A stretch of DNA of 64,000 nucleotides from Ctena decussata. Taxonomy: Eukaryota; Mollusca; Bivalvia; Lucinida; Lucinidae. Both the position numbers and the translations under genes were made by a program. The first letter of the stretch is position 1. Each line of letters opens with the position of its first letter. Below the pieces are notes generated by a model. That model ran no database searches. It was not told the origin of the DNA and was given only the letters and a program-made list of their open reading frames with translations. Shown piece by piece: positions 10,201 through 20,713 of the stretch. The DNA lies in contig OZ022505.1 of the NCBI GenBank assembly GCA_963989385.1, positions 55,617,737 to 55,681,736 of the forward strand, in the 5' to 3' direction.

Positions 10201-13044
10201 ATCGGGATCACATCCGAGGATAAGCCGTATCACAGATTCTTGTGGAGGGAAATCAATCAGAATCGCCATCCCGATATCTATGAATTCGACAGAGTTGTTT
10301 TTGGAGTGAACTCCTCACCATTTCAAGCCCAATTCGTACTGCAGCAACACGCCCAAAAATATCAGACACGCTTTCCTTTAGCAGCAGAAACAGTCCAAAA
10401 ATCAACATACATGGACGATTCGATGGATTCGACACTCTCTGAAGAAAATGCAATTGAATTGTATCAGCAACTTTCTCTCCTTTTGACAAAAGCCAGCATG
10501 CACGCTCGAAAATGGCTATCAAATTCATCAACGGTACTCTCGGTTATTCCATCAAAAGATCGCAAGGCCGAGGTTGACTTGGACCGGGACCAGCTTCCAT
10601 GTGCCAAAACACTGGGTGTGTGGTGGCTCGCTGATACGGATGTGTTTACATTTAAAGAAAATGTACCTGATGATAGTATGGTTTATACAAAACGTAACTT
10701 CCTCAGAAAAATAGCTACATTATTCGACCCTATCGGATTTCTTGCACCGTTCACTATCAGGGCTAAAATAATGCTACAAGACATGTGGACCACAGGTTTG
10801 GAGTGGGACGAGGAGTTAACCGAACCGCTGACCATTTCCGCACGTGCGTGGTTCAGTGAGCTATCAGATCTGAAACAGCTACAAATTCAAAGATGTATTT
10901 GTGAAGACAAAAGAGCATCAGAAACCCTGTCATTGCACGCATTCGTGGACGCCTCAGAGAACGCGTATGGAGCCGTAGTCTATGCGAGATGCCAAAGAAC
11001 GGACGGTCGTGTCACTAGAAATATAGTTGCGGCCAAGACACGAGTGGCGCCGACTATATCAACGAGCATTCCACGCCTTGAACTGATGGCTGCTGTTGTC
11101 GGTGTACGTTTAACTGTGAGAATTTCGAAGGTGCTAGATATTTCAGTAGGCTCAGCAACATTCTGGTCAGACAGCGCCAACGTTTTGTGGTGGATTCGGG
11201 GTCGGAGCCGTCATTTCAAGCCCTTTGTCGCAAATAGAGTTGGAGAAATACAGAGCTATTCGAATCCAGATCAATGGCGGCACGTGCCAACAGGATTAAA
11301 TCCGGCAGATTTTCTGAGCAGGGGAATGAAAGCAACAGAACTGATTCGAAACAACGCATGGTGGAGAGGTCCTGACTTTCTCGGAGAGCCAGAGGACACA
11401 TGGCCGGTCAATAAAAGTTTGGATCAACCTACCTGGAGTACTGAACTGAAGAGATCTACGGCAGTGCAAAGAAATAACAGCACTGAAGTTGAGGACAGCA
11501 GGTTCCATGACACAGTATCATCTTCAGTTTTTATGTCGACTTCCGCCCGTGTATCGCAAGTTCCGGTTGATCCTTGTCGTTATTCGAGCTGGATTAAGTT
11601 AAAAAGAATCCAGGCTTGGGTAGATCGTTTTATTGAAAACTGCCAAAAACCAAAGACAGACAGAATAACAGGGGAGTTATCGGCTGATGAGCTACACCAG
11701 GCGGAAATAAAACTGATAAAAGCAACACAGTTCTCATATTTTCAGGAGGAATGGCAATCGCTGATGCATGGGAAGGCACTGTCATCGCGTAGCAGACTGT
11801 TGGGTTTACAACCGAAACTTGACAGTGATGGAATAATGCGTTCAGACAGCCGCTTGAAAAATGCGAAATTCTTATCGTATGACGTGAGATATCCGGTCAT
11901 TCTACCCAGGAAAAGCTGGGTAACGAAGCTGATTGTAAAAGAATTTCATGAAAAAGGACACCACGCCACAGGGACAAACCAAACATTGTCAGCCTTGTCA
12001 GCTAGGTTTTGGATCGTGTCCGCACGTGAGGTAATCAGGGAGTGGGAAAAAGAATGTTCAGAATGTCGTCGACGAAAAGCCAAGGCATGTGAACAAATCA
12101 TGGCTCCTTTACCAATATCAAGACTGGAGAAGACATACCGAGCATTCACAAGGACAGCAGTCGATTTCGGGGGTCCATTCATAACCGTGCAAGGTCGAGG
12201 GAAACGTCGAGCAAAAAGGTACCTATGTTTGTTCACTTGTCTTGCCACGCGAGCCGTCCACCTAGAAATCGCGTTCGGTCTTGACACTGACTCCTTTTTG
12301 AACGCGTTCTACAGGATGGCAAGTCGAAGGGGACTTCCAGATGAGCTATACTCTGATAATGCGACAAATTTTAAGGGAGCTGACAATGAGCTTAAATTAT
12401 TGGTTTCACAGATCGATGAAAAGAAAATCTCAGAAACTGTGGCAAACAAGGGAGTTAAATGGCACTTCAACCCGCCACTAGCTCCACATTTCGGTGGGGT
12501 GCATGAAACCATGATCAAATCAGCAAAGCGGGCTATTAACGCGATTCTAGGGAACGCAGATATCAACGACGAGGAGCTCATGACTGCTATCACCGGAGCC
12601 GAGGGACTTATCAACTTACGTCCACTGACATACCAGTCAGCAAACCCAGCGGATGATGTACCCCTGACCCCAAATCACTTTCTACACGGACAAGTTGGGG
12701 GTCAATTTGCACCAACGTCAGTGGACTCAACACCGTTCAATCTTCGTAAACGATGGCGCCGGATCCAAGAGCTGGTCCGGCACTTTTGGCAGCGATGGCT
12801 ACGGGAATGGCTCCCGGCACTCTCAGCGCGGAAGAAATGGAACCAGGAACGTCGGGATGTCAGGATAGGTGAGGTCGTCCTCGTGGTCTCACCAAATACG
12901 TCACGGGGAAACTGGCCGCTTGGGAGGGTGCTTGAGGTGTATCCAGGAACTGACGGGCGAGTTCGGGTCGTTAAAGTCCAGGTCGGGCAGGGAACCATCG
13001 TGAGATCAGTGACGAAGATATGTCCATTAGAATGTGAACAGTAA
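7240..13044 (+). CDS. BEL/Pao Gag-Pol polyprotein, 1934 aa, intact
   Basis: This single frame encodes all enzymes of a BEL/Pao retrotransposon, which copies itself through RNA and integrates into chromosomes. In order: a Gag region with a DUF1759-like segment around residues 260-430 (phrase PVFSGEKRQYQSWEAAF); two zinc knuckles near residues 482 and 515 (CQLC...H...C and CYRC...H...C); an aspartic protease with DDGS near 641; a reverse transcriptase with YMDD near 1057; RNase H beginning with FVDASENAYGA near 1235; and an integrase with an HHCC zinc finger (HEKGHH near 1570, CSEC near 1607) and a catalytic core (AVDFGGPF near 1641, YSDNATNFKG near 1705, GGVHETMIKS near 1755). Length and order match complete family members. 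The ATG at 7240 is the first in frame and has G at +4. No frameshift or stop separates Gag and Pol, so processing would depend on the protease. Codon use is unlike the Ig gene nearby. Confidence 0.95.
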   Translation: MASSEDETIEDTRGTLGNFEEMEIQFKKDKARVKSNFTRSRNKVLNLLDQDDLPSRKDVRQARQNMDTCEAIAIEVLSNFADFYTKYSEVQKSKLIVREMDRIEEDFYTTSESAREYLDSRKGDNSSVSSDILTVNLLEKMNISDHSETYRKQGSVPPQQRGSSNVNALRNCRHSVETVDGLPTHVNSPVASPSESTAERHCMHVESGPILNGNRHDAHPQHPTEPHTKHVSHTTDTSPLNVPFENAYTATSIGHDLWRQLKRVQIPVFSGEKRQYQSWEAAFLACIDSAPATGEYKLLQLRQYLTGDALRVIENLGHSATAYEAAKERLDRKYGGKRRQIAIYLEDLENFRQIRPGNAKDLENFADLLDIAIINLKEAGLHHELQDGSLYTKLQRKLPESLLSRYHRWVFENSKSESVLTLRTWVIQESEFQTVATETIHGLTGQVHASDRAPHPFSRNNNQRAFFGETGDDGRRVKSIACQLCKEPHKIWNCQQFAEKSETERWNLAKLFQLCYRCLAESHVGRNCPRSRPCGHEGCKELHHKLLHRQRYPLEITDRQSALHDTEPKRLGNNTEPNSNRPELETLLSTSVTFVTEGKEQSQRTTMSTTGYHRPDYIALRTVPVMLRNGDRSLKVNALLDDGSTKSYINADVAAELGLQGKTEKVMVNVLNGQVETFESTPVKFELESLNGNVNMTVNAYTANRVTGDMSVFDWNSCKKRWPYLRNIDFPHSTKRDIVDLLIGLDCSYLHSAIGEVRGNPNEPIARLTPLGWTCIGSPGQNDGTMLQTNFSSTFFVKDQSSLDRLNTNLKRFWEIEEEPSMHETPVIRLEEKLAMQTAESSVRYENQMYRIGVPWKDKQPVLPDNYDTALKRLENTEKRLKRSPDIADSYSKCIEQYVEKGYVRKVPEHEKSKSKWYLPHFPVIRLDKETTKTRIVFDASAKHEGVSLNDVIHQGPKLQRDLFDVLLRFRRFPVAIVCDIAEMYLRIGITSEDKPYHRFLWREINQNRHPDIYEFDRVVFGVNSSPFQAQFVLQQHAQKYQTRFPLAAETVQKSTYMDDSMDSTLSEENAIELYQQLSLLLTKASMHARKWLSNSSTVLSVIPSKDRKAEVDLDRDQLPCAKTLGVWWLADTDVFTFKENVPDDSMVYTKRNFLRKIATLFDPIGFLAPFTIRAKIMLQDMWTTGLEWDEELTEPLTISARAWFSELSDLKQLQIQRCICEDKRASETLSLHAFVDASENAYGAVVYARCQRTDGRVTRNIVAAKTRVAPTISTSIPRLELMAAVVGVRLTVRISKVLDISVGSATFWSDSANVLWWIRGRSRHFKPFVANRVGEIQSYSNPDQWRHVPTGLNPADFLSRGMKATELIRNNAWWRGPDFLGEPEDTWPVNKSLDQPTWSTELKRSTAVQRNNSTEVEDSRFHDTVSSSVFMSTSARVSQVPVDPCRYSSWIKLKRIQAWVDRFIENCQKPKTDRITGELSADELHQAEIKLIKATQFSYFQEEWQSLMHGKALSSRSRLLGLQPKLDSDGIMRSDSRLKNAKFLSYDVRYPVILPRKSWVTKLIVKEFHEKGHHATGTNQTLSALSARFWIVSAREVIREWEKECSECRRRKAKACEQIMAPLPISRLEKTYRAFTRTAVDFGGPFITVQGRGKRRAKRYLCLFTCLATRAVHLEIAFGLDTDSFLNAFYRMASRRGLPDELYSDNATNFKGADNELKLLVSQIDEKKISETVANKGVKWHFNPPLAPHFGGVHETMIKSAKRAINAILGNADINDEELMTAITGAEGLINLRPLTYQSANPADDVPLTPNHFLHGQVGGQFAPTSVDSTPFNLRKRWRRIQELVRHFWQRWLREWLPALSARKKWNQERRDVRIGEVVLVVSPNTSRGNWPLGRVLEVYPGTDGRVRVVKVQVGQGTIVRSVTKICPLECEQ

Positions 13045-13281
13045 AATAGCACTACCTTAAGAACATTTTAATTCAAATTGATAAATACGAACTTCATAAT
13101 GTAGAACTTTTTATAACTCATACCGGAGAGATAACCTGATACAAAAAAGATTTGTCTTGTACTCATACTGTAGAGAATCGTATTTCGACAACTTTTGTTA
13201 CTTTATTCATACAAGAGACAATCTATGTCGCTACTCTTTATAATCGTACTAAATCAACATGATCAAAATACTAAAGATTTT

Positions 13282-13294
13282 GAGGAGGGGAAAA
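13282..13294 (+). promoter_or_regulatory. Polypurine tract of BEL element
   Basis: GAGGAGGGGAAAA lies directly before the 3' LTR. It is the expected plus-strand DNA primer site and supports the LTR boundary at 13295. Confidence 0.85.
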
Positions 13295-13501
13295 TGGGAA
13301 GAAGCTTTAAGACTTTGATAAATTGACGTAACGTCTATCATATATAACGTTGCTTTAACGTTTGTTTCTATGGTAAAATTAGTAGTAGTTAAGTCGACGC
13401 CATTGAAGGGTCGCATTTGTAAAATATCGTAGAAAAAAAGAAAGTATAATTCGTATACGGAGTGGTTCATTGACTTCCATCATCGGGATATCTACACAAC
13501 A
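13295..13501 (+). repeat. 3' LTR of BEL element
   Basis: It is 207 bp and identical by eye to 6902-7108. The ATATG duplication follows at 13502-13506, and the host 180-bp array then resumes. Confidence 0.95.
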
Positions 13502-13506
13502 ATATG

Positions 13507-14669
13507 CATGTGGGTTTCTAATGGGGCTAAAATTAATTTTGACAGAATTACGGCCTTTTGAACTTAGTCCTTTTAGGCAAATTTTTGCACTGTAGAGTAT
13601 GTAGTTTGTGTAATCAACTCCTCTCACAGTTTTCAATGGACCATTTTTAAACGTTGCGTACTTATTGTGAACATATTGAAGATGTGCATGTGGGCTTTTG
13701 GTGGAGCTAAATTCAATTTTGACAGAATTACGGCCTTTTGAACTTAGTCATTTTCGGCAAATTGTTGCACTGTAGAGTATGAAATTAGTGTAATCAACTC
13801 CTCTCACAGTTTTCAATGGACCTTTTTCAAACTTTGTGTACTTATTGTGGACATATTGGAAATATGCATGTGGGTTTCTAGTGGGGCTAAAATTAATTTT
13901 GACAGAATTACAGCCTTTTGAACTTAGTCCTTTTAGGCAAATTTTTGCACTGTAGAGTATGTAGTTTGTGTAATCAACTCCTCTCACAGTTTTCAATGGA
14001 CCATTTTCAAACGTTGCGTACTTATTGTGGACATATTGAAGATGTGCATGTGGGCTTTTGGTGGAGCTTAATTTGATTTTGACAGAATTACGGCCCTTTG
14101 AACTTAGTCTTTTAGGCAAATTTTTGCATTGTAGAGTATGGAATTTGTGTAAGCAACTCCTCCCCCCATTTTCAATGGATCATTTTCAAACCTTGCATAC
14201 ATGCTTTGGACATATTGAAAATGTGCATGTGGGTTTGTTGGAACTAGAATTAGTTTTGACAGAATTACGGCCTTTTGAACTTAGTCATTTTTGTCATTTT
14301 AGGTATATATTTGCATTGTAGCATAAAGTACTTTGTGTAAAAATCAACTCCTCCTACACTTTTCAGAGGCTCTTTTACAGACATTGTAGACTTGTTGTGG
14401 ACATAATATAGATAAAGATATGCATGCCGGTTTTTGATGAGAAAAAACTAAAAAAAAAACCATAAAATTAATTTTGAAGGAATTATGGCCTTTCATTTTG
14501 GGCTGCAATCGGGCACTAAAGGGTACGAACTTTGTGTAATGTTTTCAGTGGATTGTTTGTGAATAGTATTTGAGATTGAAAGTTGAAAGGTGCTTTAGGG
14601 ATGTACACATGTCCTATGACAAGCACTGCACGGGGGCATCATAAGTGTCTTACAGACACAATTTTCTAG
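13507..14669 (+). mobile_element. Helentron-like element 2, right part
   Basis: The 180-bp array continues: AACTTAGTC recurs at 13561, 13741, 13921, 14101 and about 14278. It decays after 14330 and leads to a GGGGGCATC block, then a hairpin at 14645-14659 (GTGTCT, TAC, AGACAC) and CTAG at 14666-14669. This mirrors the right end of the element at 109-1482. With the left part it forms one element of about 1.7 kb, excluding the BEL insert. Confidence 0.65.
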
Positions 14670-14699
14670 TTTTATTATTATTATTTATTTTTTGTTTAA

Positions 14700-15440
14700 A
14701 AAATATGATTGCGAGAGTTGTACAGATTCTGATAATTGCCCTTTTGCACTACTTTATAAACTGAAACTGAAATTACTTCAGTATAAACTGTGAACTGGTG
14801 GAATATCTGTAAGGCTGTTAGCAGGATCTTTGTATCAAAACCTTTATTATGCTTCCCATACAACAATGTTCTACAATCAGCTCTTGATATCTCGAAGTCG
14901 AAATTCACCTCAAAGTACTGATATCTCAAAGTAAATTTTCTGGTCCCAAAAAATTTACTTGGAGATACCAGTTGTTTGAGATTACAAGAGTTGGAATGTA
15001 AAGAAAATAGGAAATGTTTCCTAAATAAATTCTTCTTTAAATTATAGCTTACTTTGAGAGGTCAGTGTTTGAGATATCAAGAGTCGAATGTATATAATTG
15101 CAGGAGTTACAGAGTCTGATCATGGCCCTTTTGCACTACTTTATAAACTGAAACTGAGATTACTTCAGTAGGGTCAAGTCAGGTAAATTCGGACAGGGAC
15201 ATTGTTTCCATTACATGTCAGTTGTTTGGAATTAAAACAAAAACAACTGGGCAAACAGTGAAAATTCTGATGAGACGGCTCATCATGAGCCGTCTCATCT
15301 GGATTTTCAATGTTTGCAATAGTATGTCCGAATTTACCCGCTGTCCGAAGTTACTCGCTGTCCGATGTTATCCGACTCGACACTATAGCTAAGAAGTGGC
15401 GGAATATCTGTAACGATGTTTGCAAGATCTTTGTATCAAA
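14700..15440. repeat. Tandem duplication, one copy interrupted by a MITE
   Basis: The segment from about 14705 to 14850 recurs at about 15098-15170 and continues at 15384-15440. Shared phrases are CTTTTGCACTACTTTATAAA, GGAATATCTGTAA and GATCTTTGTATCAAAAC. The second copy is split by the MITE at 15171-15383, and the first copy shows the uninterrupted sequence. Confidence 0.75.
15171..15383. mobile_element. TA-flanked MITE, GGGT..AGTCGGGTAA ends, copy 1
   Basis: The element is 213 bp between TA dinucleotides (15169-15170 and 15384-15385). The ends are GGGTCAAGTCAGGTAA and the complement of GTGTCGAGTCGGATAA. The centre is a hairpin reading GAGACGGCTCATCATGAGCC with its mate. The same family occurs at 22139-22335. 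TA duplication is typical of Tc1/mariner-type elements; the superfamily is inferred. Confidence 0.8.
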
Positions 15441-18100
15441 ACTATTCTTTGGATCAAGACAGTTTGCATCCAATACACCATATTAATCGACTAATAATCC
15501 CCAGTTGTCCCATAACTCATTAACTGGTCTTGTGACTGAAGTCTGCTAAATGTGTGTGAAGAATGGAGATAATAATACACTGAAAATGATCAATCCGATA
15601 CCCTCATCCTCTGCTATTGAAAATTGGGAAAACATTAGCATAACTCATCAATTGACGATTGACATTTCTTATGACGAGCACGAAAGCGCTCTAAACTACT
15701 GTACTGTCTCCCTCTTAAGAAGTATTTTTTGTTTCAACAATTTAATCCTCTCAAATTTAAGTTTTATATTGTATACCCCTTATGCGAAAGGACCTGGTAT
15801 GATATGGGCCATTTTCGGCCCCGATTCAAACTCACTTAAAATTGTATGGAACCTATTGCTTTTCTTCCACTTGAGTAAATGGGGCCATACAGTTATAAGA
15901 TGTTTCATCTTCATAAAAAAAATCGGAATATTTTCCTGGAATCCCCGATTTGTTTCAATGATTTTTTAGAAATCTATATTTAAACGTTTATCCTTTATGA
16001 AATAAGACTGTTTAAACACGTGCTGAGGGCACTTTATAAGAAGCGTTTGGTGATACGCTAAAACATGGGATGACACCGCTGAACAGACGTGTACTATGCA
16101 AGGCCTGTCCGGGTACCCCACCCACTCTACTCTGCTGTTCTAGAGACGCTGAACAAAAGATCAAAATAAACTGTGTACCAAACCATTTCAAGCATTCTAA
16201 CTTAGAAAATGAATACCCACTGCGTCTGTTTAGGTTTGTCTATGAGCGAAGATACGGGCATTCTATGAGCGAAGATACGGGCATTTTAGTTGCGATATCT
16301 GGAAACGGCAAGTTTGTTTGAAAACAAACAGTACAAAATTGGTATCATCCCATACAGCTAAAATTTCCCCACAATATTGACATTCTTACGCATTATTATG
16401 CTAAAATAAACTGTATACATTCAAAGGCCGCGGTATTTTCAAGCCTAAATGCAACCTAAATTGGTCGAATATTCACAAGATCAGCTAAGTAGGGTACAAG
16501 TAGCGGTGCAGAAAACCTGCGAAATCGCAAGAAATTAGAAGATCAGACTCACGCATGAAGTGTCTTTTAGCGTGGCCAGTTGTGGCTTCATGAGTATGCA
16601 TAGGGTGCCTGACAGAATTTTCCGCAAACATCTTTATGTAAATTCTTAATGTTGCTACTACTTTATGGGTACTTCTATGTCATCCAAACTGTCAATAATA
16701 CTTCAATAAAAATACTTTTTCGAAACCGCATATTCACATATTACTTGAGTTTATTCGTGCTATATGAAAATAGTCTTATAGTTTGGCAATGAGCAAAAGA
16801 TCAGTACTGGCAATTATAAAACATGTCACAGCAAAGGTAGTGGAAACTTATTACATTGGAACCAACACAAACCATTGTAAGGGGTTGTATATTGTTTAAT
16901 GGATAATTTTACTAATCAATCTGGCATTAAATAGAGATAAATCCCCTACAAAGTTTGTATGTTGCCAGAATGTCCCATGGCTCATTCTCAGTCCAGTTGT
17001 TTCATTATTTATCACTAGTTATTCGTTCATTTTACTTATATATTTATTTAATGCAAATATTTAAGTTAATTATATGTTTTGCTGTTTTTGGTGTAAATGT
17101 TTTAATTAATTTCTAAATTCACACTGGATTTAAGGTAAATTGATACACCTTCATGGGAAGCAACTAATTTTCAGTTTGCCTCCCTTATTAATGGAGAATA
17201 ATTATTTCTCCTGTGTTAACTACTTCTTTCTTTTGAGAGTTGATTCCCTTTTTAGAACAGAAAGTCAAGAAAAGAGTTCGCCTTTGGCGGAGAAACATAG
17301 AGGTATTGTCCATACTTCTTAATGCCTATCGTTCGCGTGTTGTTGTTTTTTACTGCTATCATATTAATATGCGTGTGTAAATACTAATACGTATGCCATG
17401 TAGCCTGATACTTTTTAATATAAAGAAACTGTCTTTTATGCTTGATGTAGCAAAGCAGAACTAAGAGATGGAAAAACTTTATAAAGATTATAGTTATTGT
17501 TCAATTACATGTATTTATTTAACGCGTATTTGAACAATAAGTTTCAGCACTGCAATGTCTTAGATGACCGAGAACTATTATTATTCAAATATAGGCCTTC
17601 AACAGATCTTTTTCCTCTCAAACCTCTACCGCTGCCATATGGATTCGACTTATCAACAGAGTTTAGGAGCCAAATTGAAAATAAGACCATTTAAATGTAT
17701 CCCTGTAGAGATCCTGATTTCTAATATTCAAATTTGGAATTCAGTAATTTGCTTTATCTCCCAAAAGATGGAGTTAACAACAGCGATATTTCGGTTGCCA
17801 AGCGATGACATGGAAGAAACGAGATATTAATATGGCGGCAACATGCAACAAAGTAGAATTTGCAATATAAACTTGTCATGATTCATTGCTTTGACGTTTC
17901 ATGCAAGTCTGGTCATAAAGGGTTGAAAAATATGCTCCAGAATTCTTTAAACAATAAAGGAAAATCAATTCCAGTTTTGTTTGAACCAGTTTTTAACATT
18001 TTTGATTTATAATTACGGATTGACATTCATTTAAAATCCTTTATGCGGTAAGATCTTGCTGCTCATCAAAAGAAAATCATTTCTGACAAAAATAATAATT
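15441..18100. other. Non-coding stretch, no gene recognised
   Basis: An open frame at 15550-15969 has no recognisable domain and no splice or coding bias that I can see. A 23-bp perfect direct repeat lies at 16241-16286. The rest appears to be unique AT-rich sequence. Confidence 0.4.
16241..16286. repeat. 23-bp tandem duplication
   Basis: TATGAGCGAAGATACGGGCA with its next bases occurs twice head to tail, with a single difference at the last base. It is a simple local duplication. Confidence 0.85.
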
Positions 18101-18336
18101 GAGCGACGACACGACAAAACCAACAAAGTGGTTGTGCGCCCAGCGCAGACTCAGATCAGCCTGGGCATCCGCCCAGTCTGATCAGACTCTTCGCTGTCCG
18201 CATGAAAGTAGCTCAGACCCTTAGCTACCCTTTAAGCGCTGAACGAAGATTCTAATCAGACTTGGCGGATGCCCAGGCTGATCTGAGTCTGCACTGGGCG
18301 CACAACCACTTTGTTGGTTTTCTCGTGTCGCGGCTC
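18101..18336. mobile_element. Palindromic MITE, GAGCCGCGAC family, copy 2
   Basis: It has the same structure as the copy at 3085, with the left end mutated to GAGCGACGACACGAC. The flanking match is ATT (18098-18100 and 18337-18339). Confidence 0.8.
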
Positions 18337-18989
18337 ATTATTATGTGGGTAGCCTAAATAAACATAAATTCAGTATAGAACAGCAAACAGAACAGAACTA
18401 GGAAAAAATTTATTGTACTAAATACCTATCAGGTCAAACACAGGTGGCATAAGAGAAAACATAAACATGACTTTCATACGAGTAATAACATTAATGCATG
18501 ATAGTAAGCCCTTAAAATGAATAACATTGCTGCTGGCATACAACGTTAAATTAACATTGGATCAACGTGAATTCAACGTCATGATCTGAATTTAATAAGA
18601 CTTAGGAACTATTTCTTAGGTAGATTTAATAAGAAGAAAAAAAGGTTTTGTTTGAAAATTCACCATGTGCTTTAAAGAAATAGTTGTAAATTTATTGCAT
18701 ATTTGAATTCGTAAATCAAAGTCATTGAAACTGAAGCTTTGAACTGGCGAGGTATTTGTTACTTGGCCGACTAAAGAAATTATATGAACCCTTTTCTTGT
18801 AGGAGAAATCCGTTCTAAAAAGTTTCCAAGCTGAATCTTTGCCATGACAATATTGGATACTCGAGTGTCTTCACTGCTTCAAACAAAAAGAGATACGAAA
18901 CAAATCCCGTGGTATCAAAACTGGTATGTTTTATGGATGCCCATTTTCAAATGAGAAATAAAGAAAATACGCTCACTGGCATTAATGCT

Positions 18990-19085
18990 GTCTTTATCTC
19001 TGGACAAACTCGGTGCCAGGAGTGTGCAACTATGTAAACGTTCCGATGAGCCTCCTGGGGAACATTGTTATAAGAATGGAAATAA
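18990..19085 (-). mobile_element. Short interspersed repeat, CAGGAGGCTCA family, copy 1
   Basis: Read on the minus strand, it contains GTTCCCCAGGAGGCTCATCGG, then GTTGCACACTCCTGGCACCG. The same ordered phrases occur at 25668-25742 (+), 35565-35655 (+) and 59455-59545 (-). The TGGCTCAACGG of the 35.6 kb copy resembles a Pol III A box, so a SINE origin is possible. Confidence 0.55.
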
Positions 19086-19726
19086 CTAGACATAGGAAAC
19101 AACAACAACTTTCTTTTAACTGCAATTTTTACTTCTACTATATGGTACAGCCGCACAAATCCCTTGAATATATGATGAGATAAATTTGTTATGGTTATTC
19201 GTTAACTAGCCTTTAATAGCCTAAGCAAACAAAAAGCTCTAAAACATCACGAAAATTCTTTGAACTTCAAACAGTTTGATCAATGTATCACAGCAGGATT
19301 CTGCCTATGCAACAGTTACCGCAGCTTATCAGCCATCTATGTGAAGAAAAAAAATCTTTCGGGGTGAAAAGTTACCAGATTCTGAATTTGTAGGCTGTAC
19401 CCAGATCTACTTCCAAAAAGAAAAAAATGACAAGAACGAGATTCCAAACCATTGTATTCTTCTTCATCATTGGCCAATATTTTCTTTGTTCCAAACTCCT
19501 CCAAATTGCATGCTGCATCTATCGCAAACATTTAAATAATTACCACTATTGAGTGTAGAACACAACCTCCCCGGAATTTTATCTATTCTATTATCGAAAT
19601 TGACTTCGAAAGCTACATGTGCAATCTGTTACTGTATTGTTTTCGGCTTTAGGCTTTTAAAATGCCAATTAAAGGGTAAAATGCTCAGATGAATCGGGCA
19701 CCAGAAACGGTACTTTACGTCATGAT

Positions 19727-19792
19727 GTGAACAGCGATGACTCAGAGCAGCCTGCGCATCTGCGCAGGCTATTCAGGGACATCGCTGTTCAC
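19727..19792. repeat. Hairpin GTGAACAGCGATG / CATCGCTGTTCAC
   Basis: The outer arms are 13-bp perfect complements. An inner pairing of AGCCTGCGCA with TGCGCAGGCT follows. The centre resembles that of other mobile hairpins in the window. Non-coding. Confidence 0.65.
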
Positions 19793-20119
19793 AATAATAT
19801 TTCTCAGGTACCACAGATTCTCGATGGCGGAGTTCTGTTATGCACAGTGTTGAGTCTTCGCATTTCGCTTGTACCATTGGGCACTGTACTTCGTGGCGAG
19901 GGTCATATCAGAATCATTCTACAACTCGTATTAGCTTCAAGTAGCATGACTGGATTATGCTACAAATGGTGTCTTCATGAGAAAAGCTTATGGTTTCATT
20001 GATAAAAGCAGATATATTATTTCATATTACGGTTCCACAACTTTGTTTAGAGAGGCATGAGTGAGGTTTGTATACTGTTCTTTTTACCGCCCCTGTTTGG
20101 TTTCTGTTCAGTGACATAA

Positions 20120-20170
20120 ATACCACCCGGGGGATTCGAACCTGGCACCGCTAGTTCACAATATAAAAAA
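20120..20170 (-). repeat. SINE-head relic with Pol III B box
   Basis: The minus strand carries GGTTCGAATCCCCC, a near-perfect B box. No complete tRNA fold or target duplication was established. Confidence 0.35.
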
Positions 20171-20713
20171 TTTTATACGGAATAATCAACAAACCACTAG
20201 AAACCATCGCCACAGCGTTAATACTAGAATGCTGTTGTTTCCAGGCAACAGGAGTCGCCAACTTACGAAACTTCTGGAATATGGGGACTTACGGTCAATG
20301 AATTTGCTACTAATTTTGATTTGGCAGAAACTACGTTTGAAAGGTTTCTTGGGCGATAATATTGATCTGTGGCATAACTTTCCCTGTTTAAGTTTTAAAG
20401 GGATGTCAAACAGTGAGAAATGTTTTATCGATGATGCAGTTACCAACAAATTATGATTTTCACCCTGACATTATAATTTTGTTAATTACTAAAAAGAAAT
20501 CGAAGATAAATTACACCGAACACTACTTCTGTACGAAGCCGTTCTGTCTAGTATTATTGAAATACAATGAAATCTGCTGATCAAAACGATTTAAAGGCAA
20601 CTTCAAAAGGAAACTGAATATCATTGATATGGTGTGTTTGAGTATGATGTTTGGTGTTTGATGTATACTAATGCAAGACAATCGAACTAAGGCGTTTTGT
20701 ATGGTTTTACATG

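Larger units (their letters stand above)
6902..13501 (+). mobile_element. Complete BEL/Pao LTR retrotransposon, 6600 bp
   Basis: The order is 5' LTR (6902-7108), primer binding site (7111-7128), one gag-pol frame (7240-13044), polypurine tract (13282-13294) and 3' LTR (13295-13501), flanked by ATATG duplications. The LTRs match at every position compared by eye, and the frame has no stop, so the insertion is very recent. No envelope-like frame exists in the 250 bp between gag-pol and the polypurine tract. Whether this copy is active cannot be read from sequence alone. Confidence 0.95.
18337..20713. other. Non-coding stretch with repeat fragments
   Basis: No gene is recognised. It contains an ACGTTRAATTAACRTTG-type palindromic fragment near 18540-18600, a short interspersed repeat near 18990-19085, a hairpin at 19727-19792 and a tRNA-type B box near 20132-20150. 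Confidence 0.4.

Noticed and set aside
9837..10211. Minus-strand frames inside the BEL gag-pol (also 12309-12614, 12702-13052 and others)
   Set aside because: They are shadows of the intact 1934-codon frame on the other strand.
15550..15969. 139-codon plus-strand frame
   Set aside because: No domain, no family resemblance, and hydrophobic stretches explained by AT-rich composition.
20057..20119. Hydrophobic ATG-led frame (MSEVCILFFLPPLFGFCSVT) as a signal-peptide exon
   Set aside because: No good donor in the required phase; the frame stops right after the hydrophobic part.
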